Shown piece by piece: positions 42,401 to 49,639 of a stretch of DNA of 64,000 bases; within the stretch, counting starts at the first letter, position 1; each line of letters opens with the position of its first letter. The stretch is from 2-02-FULL-45-10 sp964478235. GTDB lineage: Bacteria > Patescibacteriota > Patescibacteriia > Magasanikbacterales > GWA2-37-8. The stretch spans positions 1 through 64,000 of the forward strand of contig CAYZGX010000004.1 of assembly GCA_964478235.1 (NCBI GenBank), in the 5' to 3' direction. The translations under genes and the position numbers were made by a program. Under the pieces are notes generated by a model. That model worked only from the letters and a program-made list of their open reading frames with translations. It was not told the origin of the DNA and searched no databases.

Positions 42401-44358
42401 TTATTGTTGAAATAAATACCGGTATTAGTGTCGTTGACAGAGCTGAAGGCACCTGGGGCAACCCAACTACCATTGGCGTTTTGAGTGAGACTATAGGCAC
42501 GGCAGCCGACATTTTCTTGAGTACATGAAGCAGTATCGAGCGTGCGATACAAATAAGCTGCCTGACGGCCATTGGCGTCGGTGAAAGCACGACAGGTGGC
42601 ATACTGTGGGGCACACGTCTGCGCATCAAACTTCCAAGTATTTTTTTCGCGAGTGCAGTACGCAAAATCATTACAATTGCCATTGGCATCAAAGGCAACA
42701 CAGGTCTGAACATCAACACATTCTTGGAGGCGATCTGGCACGCCGTTGGTCAAAATGTTTGGGCCGTAGACCAAAGCGTTACATTTAGCTGGCGGAACTT
42801 TGAGCACCCAACTTGGATCAACTAAATGACAGAACGGGAAGTTGGAACTGGCGATACTTGGATCGGTTTGGCATTTCAAAAAGCCGTCAACCACTTCGGA
42901 AAGTCTCCATGGGCGATCTGGACTACTGTTTTTGGCGGCAATTTCAAAACCGAGCGGTAAAATACGCAATTGGCGCAACACTTGGATATTGCTATAACAG
43001 TAGGCTTTGTTGAAACAATCTTTATCTTTGTTACGACCGTCGTTTTCAGCTGGAGGCAAGAGATACCAGTCGCCATGGAGCCAGCCTTGCGCAATCGCTT
43101 CTTGGATAGTCACCGGCTTGCCAAGCTGAGCTTGTTTGAAAGCCACGACCATCTGGTCATCCATGCGACAATTGTAGAGTCCTGGATTTTCAGGGCAGTT
43201 GCTAAGCTGAGAAATAAGATCAAAACTTTCTACCGAATCAATTTTTACTGCTTGCAAATAACTAAAGAAGCTTTGGGCCACAGCAACACCACCGCCAGCA
43301 ATACCATAGAACTCCCCAGCCAAGCCTTGTTGACTCTGGGCAAATGGACCGCCAGCTGTTCCGCCACTCGCTGGACACTTATCTCCAATACAACCAGCAC
43401 CAAAGGGTAAAACACCTTTTTCTTGGAAGTTTTTGACCGCTGTACCCACCAGGGTATTTAAAAACAAAGATAAGGCCGCTGGAATGACCTTAATATCTCC
43501 GTTAGCTAGCAAAGCATTCAACTGATCGTTGGTGGCTTTTTGCTCTTTATCTGGAGTGTTGGCTTTGAATTGTTCGGCGATAAGCGGAGCGGGCGTCTGG
43601 ATGTCACCGCTAACTTTACTTTCTTTAGCTTTAAAACCTTGTCCTTCTTGGCGATCAAGGAGGAGGGCTTCTTTTTGTTGTTTAATGACATTGTTAATTT
43701 TTTCAGTGGTCTGACCGTAGAGACCGAGCGGACTGTCGTCAGTCGAGAGAGATAAACTAAATTGTTTGCTTAGTTGCGCCGTGCCACCATATTTACTTTT
43801 CCAAGCATCGCCATCGAGCCAAGTTTTGGTGAAATTAGAAAAAGTACAATTAGGGGTGCCTTGTGGGCCAGCAAATGTTGGGCCGGTAAACTGGGTGCGG
43901 AGACCGACTTTGAAAGCTAAGTCTAATTTAACATCGGGAATTTTACACAAATTAATACCACCAGCTTTACCAAGCTCATCAAGGGCAGTGCCAGCAGCGC
44001 CGTCGGCAACAGAAGATAAATAGTCGCCAAAACCTTTGGTTTGGGCAAGTGGGGTTTGACCATTACCGCCAGTCGCGAGCCACACTGCTGAATCATAGGC
44101 CACTTTACGGATAGCATAACCTACTGCCCGAACCACAGCGTTGACTGAAGCAGCTTTTAAACCTTCCCAAATAATAGTGAGGATGTCGTCTGCAGCTTTT
44201 GGAATATCGCTCGTCACAGTCACTGGAATTTGTGCTGAAGCAACCTGCGGAACCAAAATCGCCCCAAAACTGCTCACAGCAACGACAGCCACCATAGCCC
44301 AGGTGGTGAGAATTTTAGAAATCTTGGAAAACATACGTGGATGTACCGTTTTGAACAA
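36478..44358 (-). CDS. Giant secreted Cys-rich surface protein (2626 residues)
   Basis: The N-terminus has a signal peptide (about 14-43, ending PQVASAQ) and a helical region to about 330. From about 575 to 1560 a repeated unit C-x(5-9)-GC-x-A-[YF] recurs at least ten times (for example CTQENVGCRAY, CSAGSAGCSAF, CAAVDEGCSAF, CGAEAVGCNAY). A jelly-roll carbohydrate-binding-module-like domain (about 1018-1148: YDLTFWAKG...DTWNTYRVGPF...QLFVDNVRV) is inserted within it. Short CxxDxxC...C motifs (CSQDSQCGAGNTC, CTEDSQC, CTQNSDCAPDGTC) follow at about 1425 and 1830-1870, then a PKD-like KLAVNWGDS at about 2420. It is probably disulfide-linked and surface-exposed. It is linked to the VirB4 machine; a role as adhesin or structural component is inferred. 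Confidence 0.85.
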   Translation of the reverse strand: MFKTVHPRMFSKISKILTTWAMVAVVAVSSFGAILVPQVASAQIPVTVTSDIPKAADDILTIIWEGLKAASVNAVVRAVGYAIRKVAYDSAVWLATGGNGQTPLAQTKGFGDYLSSVADGAAGTALDELGKAGGINLCKIPDVKLDLAFKVGLRTQFTGPTFAGPQGTPNCTFSNFTKTWLDGDAWKSKYGGTAQLSKQFSLSLSTDDSPLGLYGQTTEKINNVIKQQKEALLLDRQEGQGFKAKESKVSGDIQTPAPLIAEQFKANTPDKEQKATNDQLNALLANGDIKVIPAALSLFLNTLVGTAVKNFQEKGVLPFGAGCIGDKCPASGGTAGGPFAQSQQGLAGEFYGIAGGGVAVAQSFFSYLQAVKIDSVESFDLISQLSNCPENPGLYNCRMDDQMVVAFKQAQLGKPVTIQEAIAQGWLHGDWYLLPPAENDGRNKDKDCFNKAYCYSNIQVLRQLRILPLGFEIAAKNSSPDRPWRLSEVVDGFLKCQTDPSIASSNFPFCHLVDPSWVLKVPPAKCNALVYGPNILTNGVPDRLQECVDVQTCVAFDANGNCNDFAYCTREKNTWKFDAQTCAPQYATCRAFTDANGRQAAYLYRTLDTASCTQENVGCRAYSLTQNANGSWVAPGAFSSVNDTNTGIYFNNKVSTSCSAGSAGCSAFKVAGTGESLFVKKAPDYLKCYDADPTTLMVDQPMTVADLARLDGSASCKDYSGVCIPEEVNCNFYTPTIGGSERVPGKFTPAEVIGNQVDWNDQCDAKCIGYDAYREMPSTYSSGQSVAYIIPSSGTACAAVDEGCSAFTNLSTTQGGLEKTEYFSYLRTCAHPSKEAGKNFITYEGSVQGGFQLKTYLLVENKDISNGPLGAPKYSFKTTAELAEQLASCTETSYKNGTAPLDCRQFNDDSGKVYYRLLSNTIPVSESCTPYRLSTNDFYTVSDGSTNTAGSCSDAKGFWDTSGGVGVCKLCFQNGEYREGSCFYDGLPGGAENTAGVSRSCSASADTCRAYKGNAGNNVEIIFNDTFENVTSTSALSAWGGGALSSESVRVNEHSFSAVAAAGISRATTLIPGQTYDLTFWAKGNVGSISVRVGGMTQPVGATPVNDTWNTYRVGPFTYSNTTSTTQISFVGTQPNTQLFVDNVRVVRVRDLQYLVKKSLSVDPICDSDVADNLPGEALGCSAYADQNNRNYYLTGFSYLCRENAIGCTAVLDTKNTPSQTKASANNVWVPGRGGSTAQVTIGGEAFSCVIPTGDTGCYITVRGHEAAQIKTAISTFSGGASNGFVSSTIYIPSDTTSTYPMYLVANQAATCNQADLGCTFAGAQQLTPGGAQFTTALIKNDPALYDTALCGAEAVGCNAYSDGADTRYFKDPAITGQKVCAYAKGVPVKVPTGAGFTTVQSDGWFWKGVGVCSNDAGKNCSQDSQCGAGNTCTDVGSQPCYRNYLSNGEYSLWSSENTQYNNFVGECPTNQNACTQFVDRTDNNKSYYFLKDNRVSEGDCAGQVSQKEGCAVFDQVDNPNKFFNTKALYASSEANNGRKVPAPVTADPANDGNIIIKVNRDRECGEWLQCQGSKTVFDRDTGKYKDICENVQRCAESDGNGGCKRWVQSNYSNQVLNEDIYRSRSIGWSGMDYTGYSILGLYPVEELTDINFTSSSDKKDYRLIKPIPCGGQNCPDGLSITQQNKSTSCKVDGQVCGKLTNQGLCINKTCVRTIDGKNDFGELEKAQSQICRGYPEKDAPFPFTTFLKNNNAVYGLANKCGETAVPGLDGSPSNTACDCDYTKVNYGDALVRYWNREKPNMTEGLIKAPAASVGLVCVGGDYTDDTEVTGCTEDSQCSSGGGLCRVAGVPVGLCVGGSNGRTADSQEKVCTQNSDCAPDGTCQRQTNSSKLLGYRGYCLETDSRSVLYGNPDDQQCLTWFPGRTNGTADLYNQFVEAGFDAGKLGYAEGGPTYCAQSERWEAVYGYASNLSYYLDCDGKFFNGGSFNGAVSQNDIINKFKNANGDMVSLAEAIALVRNGTYRGSDNSECTLDGGAWACMVAGSTNYVKNMADWSVERNLQDACAPGLVPKVTLINKQPVPACGPDTAGEDEIRISFDCVKPESSIYWRPVGNYPAEFPGQFEVKRTEDRCKVLYETGDNPSTIVGFTQNLWKQVDENAFPSISGDCLPYSATSLNVGLSGFGPGAVVIKSRMFDPQYKCTIGEYFDSPNDRKVKTYFDSDATAVGYQQEDDRFVTQLKKIFAKATRFELSRPTFPTNSQVCYRPPNSDDQIDYNAAMEGQACSVPADCFISSSGGGELSNANYCSATAMLGDAQRTAVCEQTCRTKTTGGYTPESYQEEGDGWDVRGTSGFAPTVLAVGNCRFVGGKERCQEGGKGITVFANNQFYTGGIVPVAAGTPVSLRFFAFADNNQMPIRKLAVNWGDSDNTRDDYISGDPSYYRNQRGAKDGSCEAIVPGSATKRCILKNVFPNELAASVTTTVACVSNNDCQTLDICSPEIIGQSQHFGILQDKTCNAGYYQFKNHVYECNQASENYCRSTSDTSQPNGLCNIGAGGGSFANGFCVFQPKVYAQDNWGWCTGSCNPAKGGCFADACVDRITKSIRPASWQLFGNGTGRVVVPADAPAQ

Positions 44359-44361
44359 TGA

Positions 44362-44976
44362 TTAAGGGCGTGGCGATGTTTTGGCACTCGAGCTAGCATA
44401 GGCCGCGGCGGCCATAGCCAACAATTCTTTATCACTTAGACTTTTAACTACTGCTTCATCAAGACCACCGGCAATAAGGAGTGACCGCACCTGCGCTGGA
44501 TCAGATAACACCGAGCGAATATCTCCTGTTTCAGAAACATCTATCATTTGGGGCTCAACGAGAGTTGAGGTGGCACTAATCGACAAATTACCTTCTCCAG
44601 ATACAATTGGATTGTCGCATTGTTGTCCAGCTGGGCAGTTTGGATTTTGTCCTTTTTCAACTTCCTGCTTATCACTCACACCATCAGAGTCAGTATCTTT
44701 CAAATACGGACTGGTCTGGTATACATATAATTCATCAAAATCATTGAGGCCATCAAAATCAGTATCACGAAAACGAAGCGCTTCTGGCGAATTAACTTCG
44801 TCTTTCAAACTTCCTGGAACAGTGTTCGTTAGGGCAAATGGCGCATAGAGACGATTGCGGATTTGAAGCGCCCCAAGAGCCACGCTAATAAGCGCAAAAA
44901 TGAGCAGTAAAGCTACGCCGAGCTTCTGCTCATGAGAAAACCGTGGCGGCAACGTTTCATTGTCCGTACCGTCCAT
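44362..44976 (-). CDS. Membrane-anchored protein with thrombospondin type-3-like calcium repeats
   Basis: The 204 residues have an N-terminal cytoplasmic stub, one membrane helix (about 18-39, LGVALLLIFALISVALGAL) and two Asp-rich calcium-binding repeats, DTDFDGLNDFDE and DTDSDGVSDKQE (about 70-105). A small Cys pair (PNCPAGQQC) and a C-terminal helical segment follow. Such repeats are typical of extracellular proteins stabilised by calcium. It is the first gene of the secretion-like operon, 3 bp before the giant Cys-rich gene, and probably shares its function at the surface. Confidence 0.8.
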   Translation of the reverse strand: MDGTDNETLPPRFSHEQKLGVALLLIFALISVALGALQIRNRLYAPFALTNTVPGSLKDEVNSPEALRFRDTDFDGLNDFDELYVYQTSPYLKDTDSDGVSDKQEVEKGQNPNCPAGQQCDNPIVSGEGNLSISATSTLVEPQMIDVSETGDIRSVLSDPAQVRSLLIAGGLDEAVVKSLSDKELLAMAAAAYASSSAKTSPRP

Positions 44977-45004
44977 AACGCAACAGTGTTAAAAACTGTA
45001 CGTA

Positions 45005-45033
45005 GTATACCACAGTTTACAACTTGGTATAAG
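45005..45033 (-). promoter_or_regulatory. Possible promoter of the secretion-like operon, TTATAC-17-TATACT
   Basis: On the minus strand TATACT (45005-45010) lies 17 bp from a weak -35, TTATAC, within the end of rsmA. The ATG at 44976 follows after about 28 bp. Confidence 0.45.
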
Positions 45034-45859
45034 TGGATAAACGCTTGGCAAGGAGAATCCAATCTTCCATGGATACTTCTTGTGCTCGAGCCTCGAGCGG
45101 AATACCGAGTTCCACAAAAATATCCTGCACTTCCCCTTTATGTTTTTTGCCAACAACTGGCAGAAGGTTTTTAATGAGTAATTTACGACGCTGGGCAAAA
45201 CCGGCTTTGACCAAAGTGAAAAAAAAGTCACTATCTTTCTTGGCGATGAGCGGTTTTTGGTGTGGGGTGAGGGTAATAACCGCCGAATCAACGGCTGGCA
45301 CCGGCCAAAACGATGTTTTTGGCACCTGAGCAGTAATAGTTGGCGTCGCGTAGAGCTGAACGGATAGAGCGAGGAGCGATAAATCTCCTGCCTGAGCACA
45401 GATGCGCTCAGCTACCTCTTTTTGCACCATACACACCAGCACAGTTGGCGGGATGTCTAGTTCTAAAAAAAGTCGAATCACAGCTGAGGTGATCTGATAG
45501 GGTAAATTGGCAATAACTTTGTACGGCACTGGCGGGGGTTCAAAACTGTGAAGAACATTCCCCCACACTACGGTCAAATTCTTGTACTGATCGCGCTTGG
45601 CCTCCCAATAGGGGGCGATTTTTTTCTCAATCTCATAACTTATCACGGTGCCGGCTTTTTCCACCAAAGGAATGGTGAGCACGCCAAAACCCGGACCAAC
45701 CTCAACAACCGTGTCTCCACTCGAGACACTCCCCGCTTCGAGCATACTGGCGATCACCTGCTCATCGAGCAAATAATTTTGACCGTACTTTTTGGACGGC
45801 GTGAGGCTGTATTTTTTACACAGCGACAAAAGATAATCAGGATTAAATAATTTCGACAT
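45017..45859 (-). CDS. rsmA: 16S rRNA (adenine1518-N6/adenine1519-N6)-dimethyltransferase RsmA
   Basis: RsmA (KsgA) dimethylates two adenines in the terminal hairpin of 16S rRNA late in small-subunit assembly. Motifs: GQNYLLDEQVI near the start, SAM loop VEVGPGFGVLTIPLV (about 53-67), catalytic IANLPYQITSAVIRLFLE (about 117-134) and the C-terminal FXPVP segment as FWPVPAVDSAVI (about 186-197). At 280 residues it is normal length. It is the last gene of the operon starting at 49192. Confidence 0.95.
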   Translation of the reverse strand: MSKLFNPDYLLSLCKKYSLTPSKKYGQNYLLDEQVIASMLEAGSVSSGDTVVEVGPGFGVLTIPLVEKAGTVISYEIEKKIAPYWEAKRDQYKNLTVVWGNVLHSFEPPPVPYKVIANLPYQITSAVIRLFLELDIPPTVLVCMVQKEVAERICAQAGDLSLLALSVQLYATPTITAQVPKTSFWPVPAVDSAVITLTPHQKPLIAKKDSDFFFTLVKAGFAQRRKLLIKNLLPVVGKKHKGEVQDIFVELGIPLEARAQEVSMEDWILLAKRLSTYTKL

Positions 45860-45867
45860 ACACTATA

Positions 45868-47010
45868 CTATTCAGCTTTAAGACCGGCATCAGTGTAGCG
45901 ATTGGAGGCGTTCCACATCAACCAGCCAGCATTACTATATTTTTCAATTGTCTCAATTTGCGCTCGGATTTTTGAGGCATCATAGACTGCTCCGAGATGA
46001 AAAGCTTGAATCCACGGGCGCACCTCGGCGCGAGCACCAGCAAACCACGGCATGCCTTTTTGCATACCGTTATCAAAAACAAGCGCTGGGTGTTCGGCGG
46101 GATTTTTGAGTCCCAAATGCCCCGACGGATAGTGCGATGGATACATCATTGGCGCGATGTAATCAACTTCATTCACGGTATCGGCCAAACGCTGACCAAT
46201 ACTCATATCATCTTCGCCACTTTTTTCCATGACAAATCCAAACAAATCAAGTGAGGTCAAAACTGGCTCTGGCTTCATCTTGGCGTTCACATATTTATAA
46301 AATCTAGCCATGGTTTCATATTTTTTGCCCGTACTGCTCGCGTAGAGGACCTGGCTCATGTTACCATCAGACGGAAAGCGGACGTAGTCAAAATTAATTT
46401 CATCAAAACCATAGGTTGCCGCTTCTTTGGCTAGCGCGAGATTATACTCCCACACTTCCTGCTTGGTAGGATCAACCCAGAGTAGTCCTTTATGATCATG
46501 CCACAAACCGCCACGCTTATCTTTGATCGCCCATTCGGGCTTGGCGCGAGCCAGGGCCGGATCTTGAAAAACAGTTTGTCGAGCAATCACATAAATAGCA
46601 TTGTCGTGCAATGTCTTTATAATAGTTTCTAGATTTGGTAACCGATTGTCTTTTAGTTTTTTGTCAACTGCCAAGGGTACTTTGGTGTCGTAAAGTACAA
46701 GCCCGCTATAATCTTTAATATCAATAATCACACCATTTAATTCGGTGCGGTTAATCAGGTCGATCATTTCAGCCATTTTTTTAGGACTCCCTGCTGAATA
46801 GGCAGTGAGGTAAATCGCTTTGACGGTTTGCCGAGCCGGCTTGCTTCGCTGAACTGGCGGCGGAGCTTGTATTGGCGCAATAAGAGCTTGAGATATACCA
46901 TAAATCTCCGCTCCAGCCTCTTTCCAGGCAGTAGCAACACCAAAAAAACTAACACCAGCTACAACGAGCAAGCTGGTAAAAGAGACGGCTGGTGAAACCA
47001 CCTGAGACAT
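45868..47010 (-). CDS. Putative glycoside hydrolase (DUF4015 family)
   Basis: The 380 residues have one N-terminal signal/anchor helix (about 6-28), then a TIM-barrel-like domain. Family features: VKAIYLTAYSAGSPKKMAEMIDLINRTELNGVIIDIKD (about 64-101), YVIARQTVFQDP, GLLWVDPTKQEVWEYNLALAKEAATYGFDEINFDYVRFPSDG (about 175-216), and YIAPMMYPSHYP. DUF4015 proteins resemble alpha-amylase-type hydrolases, with candidate acidic residues in DIKD and DEINFDYVRFP. The substrate is unknown. It is presumably envelope-located. Confidence 0.88.
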   Translation of the reverse strand: MSQVVSPAVSFTSLLVVAGVSFFGVATAWKEAGAEIYGISQALIAPIQAPPPVQRSKPARQTVKAIYLTAYSAGSPKKMAEMIDLINRTELNGVIIDIKDYSGLVLYDTKVPLAVDKKLKDNRLPNLETIIKTLHDNAIYVIARQTVFQDPALARAKPEWAIKDKRGGLWHDHKGLLWVDPTKQEVWEYNLALAKEAATYGFDEINFDYVRFPSDGNMSQVLYASSTGKKYETMARFYKYVNAKMKPEPVLTSLDLFGFVMEKSGEDDMSIGQRLADTVNEVDYIAPMMYPSHYPSGHLGLKNPAEHPALVFDNGMQKGMPWFAGARAEVRPWIQAFHLGAVYDASKIRAQIETIEKYSNAGWLMWNASNRYTDAGLKAE

Positions 47011-47013
47011 AGT

Positions 47014-47625
47014 TTAGAGAGAAATAATTGTTTCACCCTGACGAATAATCGTCAAAGTGCCGTCAGACTGTACTCGTACTATAGTGGTTGGCGGACGTTT
47101 CGGCAAGACGCCACGAGCGAGAATATAATCGGGCTGTACGGCGCGTCCTTGAAACATCGCTTCAACGGCCTGACTATCATACATATCACCGGCGTCAGAG
47201 ACGTTGCCTGAAGTGGCGACTAACGGCTTGTTCATTATTTCGGTGAGCGACACCAAAAAAGGATCGTTCGTCACTCTGACAGCAACCGTACCGTCTTTAG
47301 CCACCACCCCCGAAGCAAGCGCCGGCTGAGCAACATTATTATATTCCCCCACCACCGTGACTGGTCCTGGCCAATAAGTCTTCGCAATTTTTTCCAAGGT
47401 ATCATTCCAGATAAAATATTTTTTGGCCATGGCGATTGTTGGCACCACCACGAGGAGTGGTTTGTCTGATGGTCGGCCTTTGATAGCAAAAACAGCATCT
47501 ACAGCCGATTGGTTGACGGCGTCACAACCCAGGCCATACGATGTTTCGGTGGGAACAATCACTGTTTTGCCGTTCAAAAGCTCGACAATGAGCGCTGCGG
47601 TGGTACATTCAGTTAACACTTTCAT
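47014..47625 (-). CDS. tsaC: Threonylcarbamoyl-AMP synthase (TsaC/Sua5/YrdC)
   Basis: The enzyme makes threonylcarbamoyl-AMP from threonine, bicarbonate and ATP for the t6A37 modification of ANN-reading tRNAs. The 203 residues show VIVPTETSYGLGCDA (about 22-36), IKGRPSDKPLLVVV (about 48-61), YWPGPVTVV (about 83-91), VAVRVTNDPF, and the PLVATSGNVSDAGD motif (about 133-146). It lacks the extra C-terminal Sua5 domain, so it is a single-domain TsaC type. It is placed between prfB (1 bp) and the DUF4015 gene (3 bp). Confidence 0.93.
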   Translation of the reverse strand: MKVLTECTTAALIVELLNGKTVIVPTETSYGLGCDAVNQSAVDAVFAIKGRPSDKPLLVVVPTIAMAKKYFIWNDTLEKIAKTYWPGPVTVVGEYNNVAQPALASGVVAKDGTVAVRVTNDPFLVSLTEIMNKPLVATSGNVSDAGDMYDSQAVEAMFQGRAVQPDYILARGVLPKRPPTTIVRVQSDGTLTIIRQGETIISL

Positions 47626-47626
47626 A

Positions 47627-48697
47627 TTAGCGTTTAATCCATTTCAAATAGGCTTCGGCGAGCGGAAGCAATTCACCTTCCAAAACATTTTCTGGATCGG
47701 TTGCTTTGTATTCGGTGCGGTGATCGTTGACCATGTGATAAGGGTGCAATACATACGAGCGAATCTGATTCCCCCATTCGGCCGATTTATATTCCCCGCG
47801 TAATTCTTGGCGCTCTTTGGCTCGCTGTTCTTCGGCCAAGCGGTGGAGTTTGGCTTTCAAAATTTTCATTGCCATATCTTTGTTTTGCGCTTGCGAGCGT
47901 TCATTCTGGCATTGCACGGTGATACCTGTTGGAATATGCACGATGCGCACAGCTGAATACGTGGTGTTTACACTCTGACCACCTTTTCCGCCAGACATAA
48001 AAGTATCGATGCGTAAATCTTCTGCTTTGATAGTTACTTCTACTGAATCATCAACTTCTGGCAAGACTTCTACCAGAGCGAACGAAGTGTGACGCATTTT
48101 TTCAGCATCAAACGGTGAGATGCGTACCAGTCGATGAACACCGTGTTCAGATTTTAAATAACCAAAAGCATATCGGCCGGTGACTTCAAAGGTTACTGAT
48201 TTATAACCAGCTTCCGCCCCGCGCGATTCGTCAATAATTCTGGTTTTCCAACCTTGCTTTTCGGAAAAGCGTAAAATCATGCGTAGTAACATTTCACTCC
48301 AATCTTGCGCTTCGGTTCCCCCGCTCCCTGCATGAATCGCCACGATAGCATTGTTGACATCGTAGGGTCCGCTCAAGAGAAGAGAAAACTCATAGGCGGT
48401 AAATTGTTTTTCCAGCTCAGTAATTTGTAGGGCGAGATCGGGCGCGAGCGCCGGATCACTGGAAAGTTCTAACACATCTGTAACACTTTGCTCAAGCGCT
48501 TCCCATTTATCTACTTCTTGTTTAATCGCCTGATAATCTTGCGTCACCACCTGGGCGCGGTTGCGGTCATTCCAAAAAGAACCCTCATTCATCTCCACTC
48601 CCAGCTGCTCCATCTTTTTTTTGAGACTAGCAAGATTGAGGAGTCTGGTTGTCTCCTCAATTTTTTTAGTGAGCTCTTGCAGTCGTTCCACTGACAT
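47627..48697 (-). CDS. prfB: Peptide chain release factor 2
   Basis: RF2 terminates translation at UAA and UGA. The 356 residues contain the stop-recognition SPF motif in RISPFDAEKMRHTS (about 192-206) and the catalytic GGQ in GGKGGQSVNTTYSAVRI (about 233-250). It reads in one frame from ATG 48697: the programmed +1 frameshift near codon 25 found in most bacterial prfB genes is absent. Its presence agrees with UGA being a stop in this genome. It is in an operon with the downstream tsaC, DUF4015 and rsmA genes. Confidence 0.95.
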   Translation of the reverse strand: MSVERLQELTKKIEETTRLLNLASLKKKMEQLGVEMNEGSFWNDRNRAQVVTQDYQAIKQEVDKWEALEQSVTDVLELSSDPALAPDLALQITELEKQFTAYEFSLLLSGPYDVNNAIVAIHAGSGGTEAQDWSEMLLRMILRFSEKQGWKTRIIDESRGAEAGYKSVTFEVTGRYAFGYLKSEHGVHRLVRISPFDAEKMRHTSFALVEVLPEVDDSVEVTIKAEDLRIDTFMSGGKGGQSVNTTYSAVRIVHIPTGITVQCQNERSQAQNKDMAMKILKAKLHRLAEEQRAKERQELRGEYKSAEWGNQIRSYVLHPYHMVNDHRTEYKATDPENVLEGELLPLAEAYLKWIKR

Positions 48698-48700
48698 AGG

Positions 48701-49192
48701 TTAGAAAATTTTTCCAAAACTAACAGCGATAAGAAGCGTCACGAGCCCCGAGCCAAGAACAGCTGAGGTGAGATAGATCCACGAATGACGGAAGGGTACG
48801 CCGAGCAAAAAAGCGAGCATGGCGCCGGTAAAAATACCACTTCCAGGCAACGGCGAAACGACAAAAAATACCAGACCGAGCATGCCATATTTTTCGTATT
48901 TTTGAAAACCGTCTTGAGCTTTTTTTAGATTATTCGCCCATTTTTTTCCAAAAAAAGTTCCAGAATTTTTTTCTACCCAGGCATGAAATCTGTCAGCGTG
49001 GTACAGCAAAAGAAGTACTGGACCAATATTGCCAAGCATAGTCAAAAAATACACTTCCCAAACTGGCATGCGATACACCAAAATCCCAAGCGGAATGGCG
49101 GCTCGTTGCTCAAGAACCGGAATCATAGCAACGAGAAAAACAGCTAATTCGTTTGGAAAACCACTAAGGTAGAGGGCGATTTGATGAAGCAT
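48701..49192 (-). CDS. Small multidrug export / COG2426-type membrane protein
   Basis: The start at 49192 (MLHQIALYLSGFPNELAVFL) is preferred to the in-frame codon at 49231 because the promoter -10 ends at 49203; the mRNA would be nearly leaderless. The 163 residues hold four or five membrane helices. They carry the family segments MIPVLEQRAAIPLGI, FFVVSPLPGSGIFTGAMLAFLLG and SWIYLTSAVLGSGLVTLL. The family is annotated as putative small multidrug export without firm evidence and resembles DedA-type proteins in its re-entrant VxPLPGxG motif. It heads the prfB-tsaC-rsmA operon. Confidence 0.82.
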   Translation of the reverse strand: MLHQIALYLSGFPNELAVFLVAMIPVLEQRAAIPLGILVYRMPVWEVYFLTMLGNIGPVLLLLYHADRFHAWVEKNSGTFFGKKWANNLKKAQDGFQKYEKYGMLGLVFFVVSPLPGSGIFTGAMLAFLLGVPFRHSWIYLTSAVLGSGLVTLLIAVSFGKIF

Positions 49193-49202
49193 AGTGTCAG
49201 AT

Positions 49203-49231
49203 AGTGTACAGTATGCCCTCACTCTACGCAA
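49203..49231 (-). promoter_or_regulatory. Promoter TTGCGT-17-TACACT
   Basis: The -35 is at 49226-49231 and the -10 at 49203-49208, only 11 bp before the ATG at 49192. It decides the start and implies a leaderless or near-leaderless message. Confidence 0.6.
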
Positions 49232-49245
49232 CTCGCATCAAACCC

Positions 49246-49274
49246 TTGACAAAAAGCCCTTTTTCTAGTAGCAT
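49246..49274 (+). promoter_or_regulatory. Cassette promoter, TTGACA-17-TAGCAT
   Basis: A perfect -35 (49246-49251) and a weaker -10 (49269-49274), divergent from the promoter at 49203. Confidence 0.65.
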
Positions 49275-49310
49275 GCTCAAGCTTCACCAACCCCGGCCTA
49301 GGAGGGCCCC

Positions 49311-49496
49311 ATGTCGAGCCAGAGCTCAGCAAACGGACACGATGGCGGTACGGACGACGAAGTCAACCTCTCACTCGAGAGCCCGGAGGTCATCTCCGAC
49401 CATACGAGCAAGAAGGGTGTCGAATACAACCCCTTCGGCGGGGTCAACATCGACCTCACCAGCTTCCCCGAGTGGATGGAGACCAAGGGCTTCTAG
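49311..49496 (+). CDS. GC-rich micro-gene: 61-residue acidic orphan protein
   Basis: ATG at 49311 has GGAGGG five bases upstream (49301-49306). The peptide is Ser/Asp/Glu-rich at first (MSSQSSANGHDGGTDDEVNL) and ends with a more hydrophobic NPFGGVNIDLTSFPEWMETK plus GF. There is no Cys and no membrane segment. 51 of 61 codons end in G or C. It forms a complete cassette with promoter and a very strong terminator. I know no family; disorder followed by a short linear motif is possible. Confidence 0.7.
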   Translation: MSSQSSANGHDGGTDDEVNLSLESPEVISDHTSKKGVEYNPFGGVNIDLTSFPEWMETKGF

Positions 49497-49508
49497 CCCC
49501 CCCCACTT

Positions 49509-49605
49509 GAAGCCAACAACTCGGCTTCCGTTGGGCCACATAAAGCCACCCCAACGTCACAATCTGTTGATACCATCGACCGATTGTGACGGGTGGCTTT
49601 TTTGT
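49509..49605 (+). terminator. Stem-loops and terminator of the 49311 cassette
   Basis: GAAGCC/GGCTTC (49509-49528) comes first. A two-part terminator follows: AAAGCCACCC (49542-49551) with GGGTGGCTTT (49591-49600), enclosing the perfect 9-bp GTCACAATC/GATTGTGAC (49556-49590), then TTTTG. Confidence 0.85.
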
Positions 49606-49639
49606 TTCTTGAGATAAAGAAAAAATAAAGTCCGACCCA

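Noticed and set aside
48600..48697. Programmed frameshift in prfB
   Set aside because: No in-frame stop or CTT-TGA-C slippery site; the protein aligns as one frame.
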